Assembly (NCBI RefSeq): GCF_009834915.1
Contig: NZ_WVHS01000001.1
Coordinates: 1,302,001 to 1,366,000 of the forward strand
DNA from: Hufsiella ginkgonis
Lineage (GTDB): Bacteria; Bacteroidota; Bacteroidia; Sphingobacteriales; Sphingobacteriaceae
Reading direction: 5' to 3'
Length of the DNA: 64,000 bases
Each line of letters begins with the position of its first letter. Position 1 is the first letter of the stretch. Shown in pieces: positions 26,419 through 35,643 of the stretch. The notes under the pieces were generated by a model that was not told the origin of the DNA, did not search any database, and was given only the letters and a program-made list of their open reading frames with translations. The translations under genes and the position numbers were made by a program.

Positions 26419-27231
26419 ATGGCTTATAACTTATTAAAAGGCAAGAAAGGGATCGTTTTCGGTGCATTGAACGAGCAATCGATTGCCTGGAAGGTGGCGC
26501 AGCGTTCGGTAGCGGAAGGCGCAGCAATCGTATTAACCAACGCACCGATCGCGTTGCGAATGGGTGAGCTGAATAAACTGGCCGAAGAGTGCAATGCACC
26601 CGTTATCTCTGCCGACGTAACCAGCAACGACGAGGTAAAGAACCTGTTCACCAAAACCCTGGAACATTTTAACGGCGGCGTAGATTTCATCCTGCACGCG
26701 CCGGCCATGAGCATCAACGTGCGCAAAGGCCTCCACTATACAAAAAACAACTACGAGTTTACCCATAAAGGCCTCGACATTTCGGCGCTAAGCCTGCACC
26801 GCGTGCTGCAAACCGCCATGGAGCTGGACGCCATTAACGAATGGGGCTCGGTAGCTGCGCTTACGTACATCGCCGCGCAGCGCATTTTTCCTGATTATAA
26901 CGACATGGGCGATAACAAAGCCATGCTCGAAAGTATCGCCCGCAACTGGGGATACCACTACGGTGTTAAAAAACACGTGCGGGTAAACACCATCTCTCAG
27001 TCGCCAACCCGCACCACCGCCGGCTCGGGCGTAAAAGGGTTTGATGGCTTTATCAACTACGCCGAAAAAATGAGCCCGCTGGGCAATGCCACTTCAGACC
27101 AGTGTGCGGATTATGCCGTAACCCTCTTCTCAGACCTCACCCGCATGGTTACCATGCAGAACCTGTTCCACGACGGGGGTTTCTCCTTTACCGGAGTTAC
27201 CCAGGCAGTGATCGAGCAGATGGAGAAATAG
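26419..27231 (+). CDS. fabI: Enoyl-[acyl-carrier-protein] reductase FabI
   Basis: 270 residues. SDR fold of the FabI subgroup: LLKGKKGIVFGALNEQSIAWKVAQ (cofactor binding with the divergent GxxxxxSIA), the catalytic ENR pattern Y-x6-K as YNDMGDNK, and the RVNTISQSPTRTTAGSGVKGF substrate loop. It makes the last reduction of each fatty-acid elongation cycle and is the triclosan target. The FabI class is the expected Bacteroidota enzyme. Start at the ATG right after AATAAAAAACT. Confidence 0.93.
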   Translation: MAYNLLKGKKGIVFGALNEQSIAWKVAQRSVAEGAAIVLTNAPIALRMGELNKLAEECNAPVISADVTSNDEVKNLFTKTLEHFNGGVDFILHAPAMSINVRKGLHYTKNNYEFTHKGLDISALSLHRVLQTAMELDAINEWGSVAALTYIAAQRIFPDYNDMGDNKAMLESIARNWGYHYGVKKHVRVNTISQSPTRTTAGSGVKGFDGFINYAEKMSPLGNATSDQCADYAVTLFSDLTRMVTMQNLFHDGGFSFTGVTQAVIEQMEK

Positions 27232-27314
27232 GTAAAAGCTCCAGGCTTAAAGGGGGAAGCTCAGGGTGCCGGTAAAGCGCTTTGAGCTTTTCTTTATATT
27301 AGGAATTATATCGC

Positions 27315-28505
27315 ATGAAGAAATACGTACTGGTCCTGCTCCTTTTCATGTACGCCTTAAACGCCAGCTCCCAAACCGGCACCATCACCGGCAAAGTTAC
27401 TGACGCCAAAACGGGCGAGGCGCTCTCTTTTGTAAGCGTCTTCCTGGCCAACGCTACCCGCGGTACGCAAACAGATACTACGGGCAGGTTTACGCTCAGC
27501 GCCATAAAGGCCGGTCAATACGAGTTGGTGGTAAGCATGATCGGTTATAATACCTTCAGCAAACAGGTTACCGTGAACGGCGATAAACAGGAGTTCCAGG
27601 TAGTGCTCGACCAGAAGAACATCCAGCTGCGCGAGATCCGTGTTGGCCCCGATCCCAACTGGCTGCGCAACTACGAGGCGTTTAAAGCCAGCTTCCTGGG
27701 CAACTCGCCCAATGCCGCTCAGTGTAAGATCCTAAACCCCAGATCGGTGCAGGTTTCGTTCGAAAACCGGCTGCTGGAAGCGTATAGCGATGAGTTTATC
27801 GTGATAGAAAATAAGGCGTTAGGCTACAGCCTCAAATACCTGTTAAACGAGTTCCGCCGCGACTATACAACGGGCATGATCTATTACGAAGGCCGCGTAC
27901 TGTTCGAAGATTTACCCGGCAGCAAAGCCGAAAAGAAGCGCTGGCAAAAGAACCGCCAGGATGCTTATTACGGCTCGGCCATGCACTTCTTGCGTACCTT
28001 AAAACAGAATTCCAGCGAAGATGAAGGATTTGCGATCCGCCGCCTGGTGCGCAAACCGAATCCCGAACGACCTCCGGACTCGCTTATTAAGGCAAAGCTG
28101 CGCACGTTTGGCATGTTATCGCCTGCGGCGGACGGGGATTCAGCCAGGGCGTGGTCGGCTAAGTCGGGCCTTCCCCGCATTATGCAGTTCCTCGAAAAAC
28201 AACCGGTGCGCAGCGCCGAGGTGGCCCGCATTACGGATAAACCGGGTACTTTCGCACTCACCTTTAACGATTACCTGTATATAACCTACGACCGTAAAAA
28301 GGTGCCTGCACACAACCCGACCCCTTACCCGCTGGATGTGGCCGAAACCCGCCCGGTAAGCATTGTACACCTTACAGAGCCTTACGCGTTTTTCGACGCA
28401 AACGGCATCGTGATCAACCCGCGCAGCCTTATTTACGAAGGCGTTTGGACGGAATTCGTAGCCGAAATGCTGCCGAATGATTATGAGCCGGAACCGTCCG
28501 ACTAA
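27315..28505 (+). CDS. Secreted carboxypeptidase-regulatory-like domain protein
   Basis: 396 residues with a signal peptide ending near ASSQ. Residues 22-105 are a CarboxypepD_reg-like beta-sandwich (TGTITGKVTDAKTGEALSF, SAIKAGQYELVVSMIGYNTF). The remaining 290 residues (LNEFRRDYTTGMIYYEGRVLFEDLPGSKAEKKRWQKNRQDAYYGSAMHFLRTL) recur in Bacteroidota proteins without known function and resemble the N-terminal half of the M1 fusion protein at 40885-43779 only in layout. Predicted periplasmic or outer-membrane associated. Independent unit, 84 bases after fabI. Confidence 0.75.
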   Translation: MKKYVLVLLLFMYALNASSQTGTITGKVTDAKTGEALSFVSVFLANATRGTQTDTTGRFTLSAIKAGQYELVVSMIGYNTFSKQVTVNGDKQEFQVVLDQKNIQLREIRVGPDPNWLRNYEAFKASFLGNSPNAAQCKILNPRSVQVSFENRLLEAYSDEFIVIENKALGYSLKYLLNEFRRDYTTGMIYYEGRVLFEDLPGSKAEKKRWQKNRQDAYYGSAMHFLRTLKQNSSEDEGFAIRRLVRKPNPERPPDSLIKAKLRTFGMLSPAADGDSARAWSAKSGLPRIMQFLEKQPVRSAEVARITDKPGTFALTFNDYLYITYDRKKVPAHNPTPYPLDVAETRPVSIVHLTEPYAFFDANGIVINPRSLIYEGVWTEFVAEMLPNDYEPEPSD

Positions 28506-28511
28506 CTTCAC

Positions 28512-28519
28512 TATCTTTG
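28512..28519 (+). promoter_or_regulatory. -7 promoter element TATCTTTG four bases before an ATG
   Basis: Exact TAnnTTTG ending four bases before the O-methyltransferase start at 28524. With normal spacing the transcript would begin at or inside the start codon, so either the mRNA is leaderless or the main promoter is further upstream. Confidence 0.4.
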
Positions 28520-28523
28520 CCTA

Positions 28524-29159
28524 ATGGAGATCCTGTCACCGCAACTGCAATCCTACCTCGATAAGCATACCGACGCGGAATCGCCGCTCCTGGCGCACAT
28601 TAACCGCGAAACTCACCTGAAGGTGTCCATGCCCCGCATGTTATCTGGCCATTTCCAGGGAAGGCTGCTGAGCATGTTCAGCCATCTGACGCGCCCCAGG
28701 CGGATATTGGAGATCGGCACCTATACCGGTTACGCCACCTTATGCCTGGCGGAAGGACTTCCGGACGACGGCCTGATCCATACCATCGACATCAACGAAG
28801 AGCTGATGGAACGGGTACGCGGGTACTTCGCACAGTCTGCTTTTAACGACAAGATCGTGCAGCATACCGGTAACGCCCTCGACATTATTCCTACGCTTGC
28901 AGACCGCTTCGATCTCGTTTTTATTGATGCAGATAAGCGGAATAACGAAAATTATTACGACCTTGTGATAAACCTGCTGAATCCGGGGGGCCTTATCCTG
29001 GTAGATAATGTGCTCTGGAGCGGCAAAGTTGTTGAGGAGAACAACGATAAAGATACTTTAGCGATACTGAAATTTAACGAGAAAATAGCCAATGATCCAC
29101 GCACCGCGAAACTGATCGTCCCGGTTCGCGATGGCTTATTTGCTATCCGTAAACTATAA
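28524..29159 (+). CDS. Class I SAM-dependent O-methyltransferase (COMT/YrrM-like)
   Basis: 211 residues. Methyltransferase family 3 layout: RILEIGTYTGYATLCLAEGL (SAM motif I, about 61-80), GLIHTIDINEE, DLVFIDADKRNNENYYDLVINLLNPGGLILVDNVLWSG (about 127-164, with the metal-binding DAD and DN). Such enzymes methylate catechols or similar hydroxylated compounds with a divalent metal. It starts 18 bases after the preceding gene and ends five before a GH73 gene. The substrate is not known. Confidence 0.9.
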   Translation: MEILSPQLQSYLDKHTDAESPLLAHINRETHLKVSMPRMLSGHFQGRLLSMFSHLTRPRRILEIGTYTGYATLCLAEGLPDDGLIHTIDINEELMERVRGYFAQSAFNDKIVQHTGNALDIIPTLADRFDLVFIDADKRNNENYYDLVINLLNPGGLILVDNVLWSGKVVEENNDKDTLAILKFNEKIANDPRTAKLIVPVRDGLFAIRKL

Positions 29160-29164
29160 GTAGT

Positions 29165-29872
29165 ATGTTAAAACGATTGATGATGCTGAGCCTGCTGCTT
29201 ACGGCGGGTACAGCTTTCGGGCAGTCGGCGGCTTCCAAATATATCGAGCTGTATAAGGAAGAAGCCATACGTAAAATGAACGAGTACGGAATTCCCGCCA
29301 GTATTATCCTGGGCGTAGCCATGCACGAATCGGGAAGCGGCACCAGCCGGATCTCCAAGTACCTGAACAACCACTTTGGCGTGAAGGGGCAAAACGATAA
29401 ACGGATCCGCTCTTCTTATAAAGGATACGATTCGGTTTCGCAATCCTACGATGATTTTATCTCTATTTTAAAAAAACACGTACAGTTCAGGAATCTTTTC
29501 GAAATATACGGCCCTGCCGATTACCAGGCCTGGGCTAAAGGGATCCAGAAAGGAGGGTATGCACACAGCCGCAGCTGGTCGGCGCAAGTGCTGGCTATTA
29601 TCAACAAATACGAGCTGTACCGGTATGACCAGCCGGCAGCGCCGTCACAACCGGGTGTGTTGCTTTCTGCTTACGAGCCTCCCGCGCCGCTGCAACCGGT
29701 GCCTGTAAAAGAGTCGCCGGCCAAAGAGCCAGCACCCAATATTTACAAGGTGAAGCGGGGAGATACCCTGCTGGCCATCGCAAAGAAATTTGGAACAACG
29801 GTTAAAACAATCCGCATAAAGAACAGGTTAAAAAGTGCAAACCTGAGTATCGGACAACGTTTAACGCTATAA
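29165..29872 (+). CDS. Secreted GH73 glucosaminidase with C-terminal LysM
   Basis: 235 residues. Signal peptide to about residue 19 (LLLTAGTAFG-Q). GH73 domain about 25-155: IPASIILGVAMHESGSGTSRISKYLNNHFGVKG with the catalytic Glu in HESGSG, then the YDDFISILKK and YQAWAKGIQKGGYAHSRSWSAQVLAIINKY blocks. A proline-rich linker leads to one LysM (YKVKRGDTLLAIAKKFGTTVKTIRIKNRL). It should cleave N-acetylglucosaminyl bonds in peptidoglycan. Tandem with a longer paralogue 18 bases downstream. Confidence 0.9.
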   Translation: MLKRLMMLSLLLTAGTAFGQSAASKYIELYKEEAIRKMNEYGIPASIILGVAMHESGSGTSRISKYLNNHFGVKGQNDKRIRSSYKGYDSVSQSYDDFISILKKHVQFRNLFEIYGPADYQAWAKGIQKGGYAHSRSWSAQVLAIINKYELYRYDQPAAPSQPGVLLSAYEPPAPLQPVPVKESPAKEPAPNIYKVKRGDTLLAIAKKFGTTVKTIRIKNRLKSANLSIGQRLTL

Positions 29873-29890
29873 CACGCTACCCCCTGCTTA

Positions 29891-30742
29891 ATGAAGAACT
29901 TTTGTTTGATGGCACTCCTTGCCTGTATGCTCGCGTCCTGCAGCTCCAAAAAACAGGTAGTTAAAAGTACCCCTCCCGCGGCGTCGCAGCCGCCAAAAAG
30001 GACAAACGAAGTGATCAGGCCCGCACAAAACATCAGCGAAAACATCCTTGTAAAAAAGTATACCGCGCAGGAATATATCGAGCGGTTTAAAGCCATCGCC
30101 ATTACCGAGATGGACCGGTACGGGATCCCTGCCAGCATCACGCTCGCCCAGGGCCTGCTGGAATCGGGTAACGGCAACGGCACCCTCGCCCGCGTGGCCA
30201 ACAACCATTTCGGCATTAAGTGCAATACCGACTGGCAAGGCAAGATCATTTACCAGGAAGACGACATCAAAGATGATTGCTTCCGGGTATATAATAGCCC
30301 AGAGGAGTCGTTTCGCGACCACTCCGAGTTCCTGAAAAGAAAGCGCTACGCCTTTTTGTTCGAACTGGATAAGAACGACTTTACCGGGTGGGCAAACGGC
30401 TTAAAACAGGCCGGTTACGCTACCAACCCGCAATATGCCAACCTCCTGATCAGCCTCGTACAGCGCTACCAGCTCGACCAGTACGACCGCAAGGAGCAGC
30501 TTGCCGACAAAGAAAAACGCGAGGATAAGGTGCTGGCCGAGATCGCCAAAGAGCTTCCCCAGGAAATAAAAAAGGAAACCGCCAAAGAACCCGTTGCCAT
30601 GAAGATCTACGAGGTGAAAGCCGGCGATACACTATACGCCATCAGCAAACGTTTTGGTATCAGCGTAGACGATATTAAGATCCTGAACAACATTTCGGCT
30701 GCCGACATTAAGCCGGGGCAGCTGTTATTGGTATCTAAATGA
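29891..30742 (+). CDS. GH73 glucosaminidase lipoprotein with C-terminal LysM
   Basis: 283 residues. Lipoprotein signal with lipobox LASC at about 17-20. GH73 domain about 55-200: IPASITLAQGLLESGNGNGTLARVANNHFGIKC with catalytic Glu in LLESGNG, and DHSEFLKRKRYAFLFELDKNDFTGWANGLKQAGYATNPQYANLLISLVQRY. A charged linker (ADKEKREDKVLAEIAKE) precedes the LysM (YEVKAGDTLYAISKRFGISVDDIKILNNI). Paralogue of the preceding gene; the lipid anchor suggests outer-membrane placement, so the two may act at different sites during wall turnover. Confidence 0.9.
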   Translation: MKNFCLMALLACMLASCSSKKQVVKSTPPAASQPPKRTNEVIRPAQNISENILVKKYTAQEYIERFKAIAITEMDRYGIPASITLAQGLLESGNGNGTLARVANNHFGIKCNTDWQGKIIYQEDDIKDDCFRVYNSPEESFRDHSEFLKRKRYAFLFELDKNDFTGWANGLKQAGYATNPQYANLLISLVQRYQLDQYDRKEQLADKEKREDKVLAEIAKELPQEIKKETAKEPVAMKIYEVKAGDTLYAISKRFGISVDDIKILNNISAADIKPGQLLLVSK

Positions 30743-30751
30743 TGTTAAGTA

Positions 30752-31555
30752 ATGTTAAAATGGTTTGCGTACTGCCGCAAAATAGTAGTTTTACCACCCT
30801 TGAAACGATTAGTCACCCTCATACTGTTTTTAACTGCGGTTGTTTCGCGGGGGTTTGCCCAGGAACAACAGGTCCAGGGTATCGTGTTTGATAAAGACAC
30901 CAAGCAGCGTATTACCCGCGTATACATCTATAATACGCGTACCCACAAAGGCTACTACAACAATACCAAGGGCGAATTTACCTTTCCCGCCCAGCGCGGC
31001 GATACATTGGTGGCCGCCTTACAGGGTTACGCTATAGATACCACTACCGTGAAGGCGCAAACCACCTTGCTGGTGTACCTTAAACGCACCAGTATCCTGC
31101 TAAAGGAGATCGGCATTAAAGATACGCTCGAATCGCCCGCCGAGCGGCTGGCACGCAACAAGGAAGATTACGGCTCTACCCTCAAAAAGGGCGACCCGGG
31201 CAACCTCCTGAACGTCGGCGGCAACGGCGGTATCGGGGCTGGCCTCAGCATCGACGCGTTGTGGAGCCTCTTCAGCCGTGAAGGCAAAAATGCCCGCTTC
31301 CTGCAAAAGATCATCGAGCGCGACTACCGCGAAGCCATGATCGATTACCGCTACACCAGGATGCTGGTAGCCAAAACAACCGGCCTTAAAACGCCTAAGC
31401 TCGAGGATTTTATGCAGCAATATCGCCCGGCATACTATTTTATCGTAGAAGCGAATGATTATGCACTTATCAACTTCATCCGCCAGAGCTACCAGAGTTA
31501 CCTCAGAAACCCGGCAGCTTACCGGCTTCCGGCTTTAACGCCGGTTAAAAAATGA
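30752..31555 (+). CDS. Secreted carboxypeptidase-regulatory-like protein of unknown role
   Basis: 267 residues from the ATG at 30752; a TTG at about 30800 would shorten the N-terminus to a tighter signal peptide (LVTLILFLTAVVSRGFA-Q). The first 75 mature residues form a CarboxypepD_reg-like domain (VQGIVFDKDTKQRITRVYIYNTRTHKGYYNNTKGEFTF). The rest (SIDALWSLFSREGKNARFLQKIIERDYREAMIDYRYTRMLV) is a helical domain common beside DUF3078 genes in Bacteroidota. The stop overlaps the start of the next gene by four bases, so translation is coupled. Confidence 0.75.
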   Translation: MLKWFAYCRKIVVLPPLKRLVTLILFLTAVVSRGFAQEQQVQGIVFDKDTKQRITRVYIYNTRTHKGYYNNTKGEFTFPAQRGDTLVAALQGYAIDTTTVKAQTTLLVYLKRTSILLKEIGIKDTLESPAERLARNKEDYGSTLKKGDPGNLLNVGGNGGIGAGLSIDALWSLFSREGKNARFLQKIIERDYREAMIDYRYTRMLVAKTTGLKTPKLEDFMQQYRPAYYFIVEANDYALINFIRQSYQSYLRNPAAYRLPALTPVKK

Positions 31556-31872
31556 GATTCCCGGTAATCTGCGTACCCTCGTTGCCCGCACAGGGAATGG
31601 CGCTCTTTCCGTTCATCCTCGTAAAACGGCCGCAATTAAAGACCGACCAGGTAATAATTAACCACGAAACCATACACCTTATGCAGCAGGCAGAAATGCT
31701 GGTGCTGCCCTTCTATGTATTTTACCTGTTAAATTACCTGTTTAACAGGATGAAAGGGCAGAAACATTTCCAGGCGTACCGTAATATTGCGTTCGAGAAA
31801 GAGGCTTACGCGATGGATCGCCAGCTTAACTATTTAACCCGGAGAAAATTATGGGCATGGACAAGCTTTTGA
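31552..31872 (+). CDS. Small protein with HETIH zinc-protease-like motif
   Basis: 106 residues. It carries INHETIHLMQQAEMLVLP (HExxH at about residues 38-42) followed by a hydrophobic segment FYVFYLLNYLF and then AFEKEAYAMD, where the Glu about 40 residues downstream could be a third zinc ligand as in gluzincins. This is about the minimum size for a metallopeptidase core. No signal peptide; one membrane helix. It overlaps both neighbours (4 bases upstream, 22 downstream), so it belongs to the operon 30752-32873. Activity is inferred from the motif alone. Confidence 0.7.
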   Translation: MRFPVICVPSLPAQGMALFPFILVKRPQLKTDQVIINHETIHLMQQAEMLVLPFYVFYLLNYLFNRMKGQKHFQAYRNIAFEKEAYAMDRQLNYLTRRKLWAWTSF

Positions 31873-32873
31873 AAACCGTTTTCGTTTTAGTACCTTTTTT
31901 ATTGACCACATTTGCCGCATCCGCGCAGGAGCCCAAAGAACAAAAGGCCGTGGCCGATACCAGCCTGCTGAACTCGCTGAAGCAATACCCAAAAAAAAAT
32001 ACGCTGCCGGTGCGGCAGCCGGTTATGCAGATCCAACCGGTGCAGATCCCCGTTTCGGAGCTTAACCTGAAAGTAGATTACTGGAAACGGTGGATCACCT
32101 TTGGCATTAACCTTAACCAGGCGGCATTTAGCAACAACTGGAGCGGCGGCGGGGTGAACTCAATTGCCCTTGGTTCCCTTTTTAACTATAAAACGGATTA
32201 TACCAGGGGCGATAAGAACTACGTATCGGAGGTGATCCTGCAATACGGCAAGCTAAAGAACAAGAACCAGCTGGAGCGCAAAACCAACGACCGCGTGTTT
32301 TGGGACAACAAGGTAGCGCTAAAGCTTTCCAAGAACTGGTACTTCTTCGGATCGCTAAACTTCGAGTCGCAATTTGATGCGGGCTACGCTTATTCGAAAG
32401 ATAAATCGGGCCAGGAAGTGCGTACCCGCATCTCCGAGTTTATGGCGCCCGGTTATTTAACGGAGTCGCTCGGTTTCGAGTTTAAGCCGAATAAAACTTT
32501 CTTCCTGCGCATCGGTACCGGCACGGCCCGCCAGACCTTTGTGCTCGATACTTCGCTTTACCGCGCCATCCCCAAAAATTACGGGGTGAAACCCGGCGGC
32601 CGGTTCCGCAACGAGCTCGCTTTCCAGGTGGTTTCAAGCGTAGACAAAAACCTGAACGAGAACCTCAACATCAAAAGCCGCTATACGCTTTTCGCCAATT
32701 ACGAGAAGCTGAATAATATCGACCAGCGGCTCGACGTTACCTTTACCTCCCGCATTACCCGCCTGGTTAACGTAACGCTTTCCGGTATCGCCATTTATGA
32801 TGATGATGCAAGCAACCGCATCCAGGCGAGCCAGGCTCTGGCGTTGGGGCTGGTGTATAAGTTTCCAAAATAG
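31851..32873 (+). CDS. DUF3078 outer-membrane-like protein
   Basis: 340 residues with signal peptide (LLTTFAASA-Q). DUF3078 features: WKRWITFGINLNQAAFSNNWSGGG, SLFNYKTDY, the alternating strands of a beta barrel through to LALGLVYKFPK, with the aromatic-containing C-terminal strand expected for an outer membrane protein. Function is not known. Its start overlaps the HETIH gene by 22 bases in another frame, which supports one transcript for the three genes. Confidence 0.85.
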   Translation: MGMDKLLKTVFVLVPFLLTTFAASAQEPKEQKAVADTSLLNSLKQYPKKNTLPVRQPVMQIQPVQIPVSELNLKVDYWKRWITFGINLNQAAFSNNWSGGGVNSIALGSLFNYKTDYTRGDKNYVSEVILQYGKLKNKNQLERKTNDRVFWDNKVALKLSKNWYFFGSLNFESQFDAGYAYSKDKSGQEVRTRISEFMAPGYLTESLGFEFKPNKTFFLRIGTGTARQTFVLDTSLYRAIPKNYGVKPGGRFRNELAFQVVSSVDKNLNENLNIKSRYTLFANYEKLNNIDQRLDVTFTSRITRLVNVTLSGIAIYDDDASNRIQASQALALGLVYKFPK

Positions 32874-33204
32874 GTACAACTACGGGTTTGTTAGAAGTAA
32901 CATGTTTCTGTCAGGCTGAGCCTGCCGAAGCCCCAAACAAATAAAGCCGTCCATGGGGGACGGCTTCTATATTCATTAAACCCAATGTTGGATGTCAGAC
33001 TAAAAGTATATTAGCGTATGAGAAAACCTTTACCTGAATAAAGAACGATTGCTTGTTATCCTTCCTGTTTTTAATGACGGCCTTTCGTGTCGTTAGTCTA
33101 TAAATCTACTCGGCTTTAATTAGACGCAAAGATTCTTCAATATGTTTCAGAAATGTGTTAAAAAACTGTTAAAGATTTTAGTGTAACGGGTATGTTACGT
33201 TTAG
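32874..33204. other. Convergent intergenic region with REP-like palindrome
   Basis: No gene is seen. It holds an imperfect palindromic stretch (TGTCAGGCTGAGCCTGCC at 32909-32926, core CAGGC/GCCTG), of a kind scattered between genes in many genomes, then the terminator at 32944-32972, then about 230 AT-rich bases with no clear structure before the DUF5916 stop. Confidence 0.6.
32944..32972. terminator. Intrinsic terminator between convergent genes
   Basis: AAGCCGTCC at 32944-32952 pairs with GGACGGCTT at 32958-32966 around an ATGGG loop, followed by CTATATT. The nine-base stem lies 70 bases after the DUF3078 stop. Confidence 0.75.
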
Positions 33205-35643
33205 TTAACGTCCTTTTCTTTTCAACTGAAGGTAATCGATATAATATAATACTTTAACAGACAAGCTATTATTCTGCGGCGAGCCAAGTATCCTGTCGAA
33301 GTTGCGCCCATAACCCGGTCTTACAAAGGTTTCGCTCAGTTCGGAGGCGTCTTTATACACCACGCTGAACTCGCTCCCCGGCGAAAATATCCATGAGTAC
33401 ACCATATCGATGTTAAACGTGTTATATGAACGGTTAGCCTGGGCATTTACATAGGTGGAATTTTTTACCAGGTCGCCGTTGTCGGCGAGGGTGTAATAGT
33501 CCCTATTATCCAGGTTCGACCAGTAATGACGCACCACGAGCGTAAGCCCCATCGTATTGCTGAACGTGTATTTGGCGTCCATCGAGTTTTCTATGGTTTG
33601 CCGATCGCGGCGCGAGAAGACCACTTCGCTGGTAGCGTTGTTAAAACCGATCCACCCGGCGTAGTTAGTGCGTGGCTGGAACAGGATATCGTTCCCCAGC
33701 GAAAGCTTGTTACTAATGCGCAGGTTATGATAGAAATAAAGATCGTAGCCATAACCGTCGAACAGGTCGCGGTCGCGGTAAAAGAAGCCGCCCCCGCCAT
33801 TGTAGCGTTTGGTGCGGTTGGTAGAGATGTCGATACCTGCACCGCGGCTGGCGGTTTCGCGGTACACCCTTCCGCTGCGGCGGGGCTCATAAAAATCGTT
33901 TGATTCGGGCTGAACGTTGATGTTCATGCTCACCTGCAGGAAGTTCTTCAGCTCGGTAAAGCCGCCCGCGCTAAATGCTAAGCTCTGGTAAGCTTTTGGC
34001 TTAAAGCGCTGCGAATGCTCTATTTCGCCCCAAAGCTCGTATTTGTTATACCATTTACCGGCCTTGGGTTTGTTGTAACCAAGGTAGAGCGAATTATCAA
34101 AAAAGTTGTTGTTAAAGAGGATCCCAAGGTCATTGGGATCGAACTTATCGTCTGTTAAGCTTTGCGAAAACCGGTAGCTGAATTTCCCGCTCTGCTTGCC
34201 CACGCTCCAGTCATAACTATACCCGGTGGCGTTGGGGTCGTTATTGGTCAGGTAGGTCATCCTCCCCGACCCGCGGAAGTTGTAGGTGTTCTTTTTGTCG
34301 TTAAAGCTAAATACCAGGCCGCTGGCATTGGCATCGTAGGTATTTCCTTTACGCAGCACGTTGGTATTGATGAACGTTACATAGGAGTTGTTTTTTAGCG
34401 ACTGGTCGAGCACCAGGATGTTGTAGTTGGTAAGCGGCTGCGTTTCTATCAGCCGCCGGTTCCCGGCCGCATCTTCCACTTCGGCGTCCATCCTGCGGGT
34501 AACGGCATTAAAGACCCCGATACCGAGCCCTTTGGTGGTACGGCCAGAAACCTTGGTGGCGTTTACCAGCCGGCTTTCGGAGGGGTTGCGCACAATGTGC
34601 TCGCCGGCGCGGAGGCTGCCCTGCACATCGTAATAGTTAACAGGCGTACCGCCTACGCGCCGTGAATAGAACAGGTCGCCCTTGCTGAAGAGCTCCGTAC
34701 CTTCCGTAAAAAACGAGCGGTTTTCGTTAAACTGGATCTCGAATGGCGTGAGGTTTAACACGCGGTTGTCAGACTGTACCTGCCCGAAGTCGGGTACCAG
34801 GGTCATATCCAGTGTAAAGGCGTCGTTAATGCCGTATTTTACGTCCATTCCCCCGTTAAATGAGCCGGTGGTATTTTTCACGTCGGCTATGTTATAAGGA
34901 TAGTGATTCACATAACTCGAAATATAGGGCGAGAACGACAAACGTACCGGCGGGTCGATGTTCTCGATGCCTTCGAGGGTTCCCTCCTGGTTCATGAGGC
35001 CGTTTTTGAGCGGGTCGAGCGGGTTCCAGAATAGCTGTTTCTGCGAAAAGCGACGCATCCGGATAAGATTGAGCCCCCAGTTCTGGACATCTTTTTTGGA
35101 AAAACGAAGCGCCGAGTAAGGGATTTTTAGCTCCGCGGTCCATCCCTGTGCGTCAACCTTTACTTTGCTGAACCATACCGCGTTCCAGGCTTCGTCCTCG
35201 TTACCGCCCAGCGAATATTTGGCATCAAACTGTACGCCGGCAGCCGTTACAAAAAAGCCGCTGCCGTTGATCTTATCCTGGTAAGTATCTAAAATAATGC
35301 CGATGAAATCGGAGTTTCCGGTGTTATCCCGCGAAACCAGTTCACGCGCTACGCTGTCAATAGTTTTTTCGTACATGCGTGCACTTACGTACACGGCGGT
35401 ATTGTCATAAAGCAACCTGACCTCGGTGCGGTGATCGCGGTCCTCGTGCAAGCCCGGCTTGGGACGCAGCTCGATAAAATCGACGGCCACATCGGCTTTT
35501 TTCCACACGTCGTCGGTTATATCCCCATCTATATCGGGAGCGATATCTGTTCGCACGGCTTTCATTTTCTTGGAAGCAACCTGCCCGAAAGAGCAAAGCG
35601 AAAGCAGGCAAAATATAACACAAAGTGAAATTCGGGGACCCAT
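33205..35643 (-). CDS. DUF5916 family protein with CBM9-like N-terminal domain
   Basis: 812 residues with signal peptide (ISLCVIFCLLSLCSFG-Q). Residues about 30-220 form a CBM9-like beta-sandwich (DIAPDIDGDITDDVWKKADVAVDFIELRP; YDNTAVYVSARMYE). The rest is DUF5916: LSFSPYISSYVNHYP, LDMTLVPDFGQVQSD, NENRSFFTEGTELFSKGDLFYSRRVGG, and many barrel-like strands to the C-terminus. The protein is likely an outer membrane barrel with a periplasmic sugar-binding-like domain; its function is unknown. Divergent from 35810-36790 over 166 bases, which should hold both promoters. Confidence 0.85.
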   Translation of the reverse strand: MGPRISLCVIFCLLSLCSFGQVASKKMKAVRTDIAPDIDGDITDDVWKKADVAVDFIELRPKPGLHEDRDHRTEVRLLYDNTAVYVSARMYEKTIDSVARELVSRDNTGNSDFIGIILDTYQDKINGSGFFVTAAGVQFDAKYSLGGNEDEAWNAVWFSKVKVDAQGWTAELKIPYSALRFSKKDVQNWGLNLIRMRRFSQKQLFWNPLDPLKNGLMNQEGTLEGIENIDPPVRLSFSPYISSYVNHYPYNIADVKNTTGSFNGGMDVKYGINDAFTLDMTLVPDFGQVQSDNRVLNLTPFEIQFNENRSFFTEGTELFSKGDLFYSRRVGGTPVNYYDVQGSLRAGEHIVRNPSESRLVNATKVSGRTTKGLGIGVFNAVTRRMDAEVEDAAGNRRLIETQPLTNYNILVLDQSLKNNSYVTFINTNVLRKGNTYDANASGLVFSFNDKKNTYNFRGSGRMTYLTNNDPNATGYSYDWSVGKQSGKFSYRFSQSLTDDKFDPNDLGILFNNNFFDNSLYLGYNKPKAGKWYNKYELWGEIEHSQRFKPKAYQSLAFSAGGFTELKNFLQVSMNINVQPESNDFYEPRRSGRVYRETASRGAGIDISTNRTKRYNGGGGFFYRDRDLFDGYGYDLYFYHNLRISNKLSLGNDILFQPRTNYAGWIGFNNATSEVVFSRRDRQTIENSMDAKYTFSNTMGLTLVVRHYWSNLDNRDYYTLADNGDLVKNSTYVNAQANRSYNTFNIDMVYSWIFSPGSEFSVVYKDASELSETFVRPGYGRNFDRILGSPQNNSLSVKVLYYIDYLQLKRKGR

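Noticed and set aside
32909-32934. Palindromic CAGGCTGAGCCTG stretch as an attachment site
   Set aside because: Sequences of this kind are common intergenic REP-like elements; no integrase or tRNA nearby.
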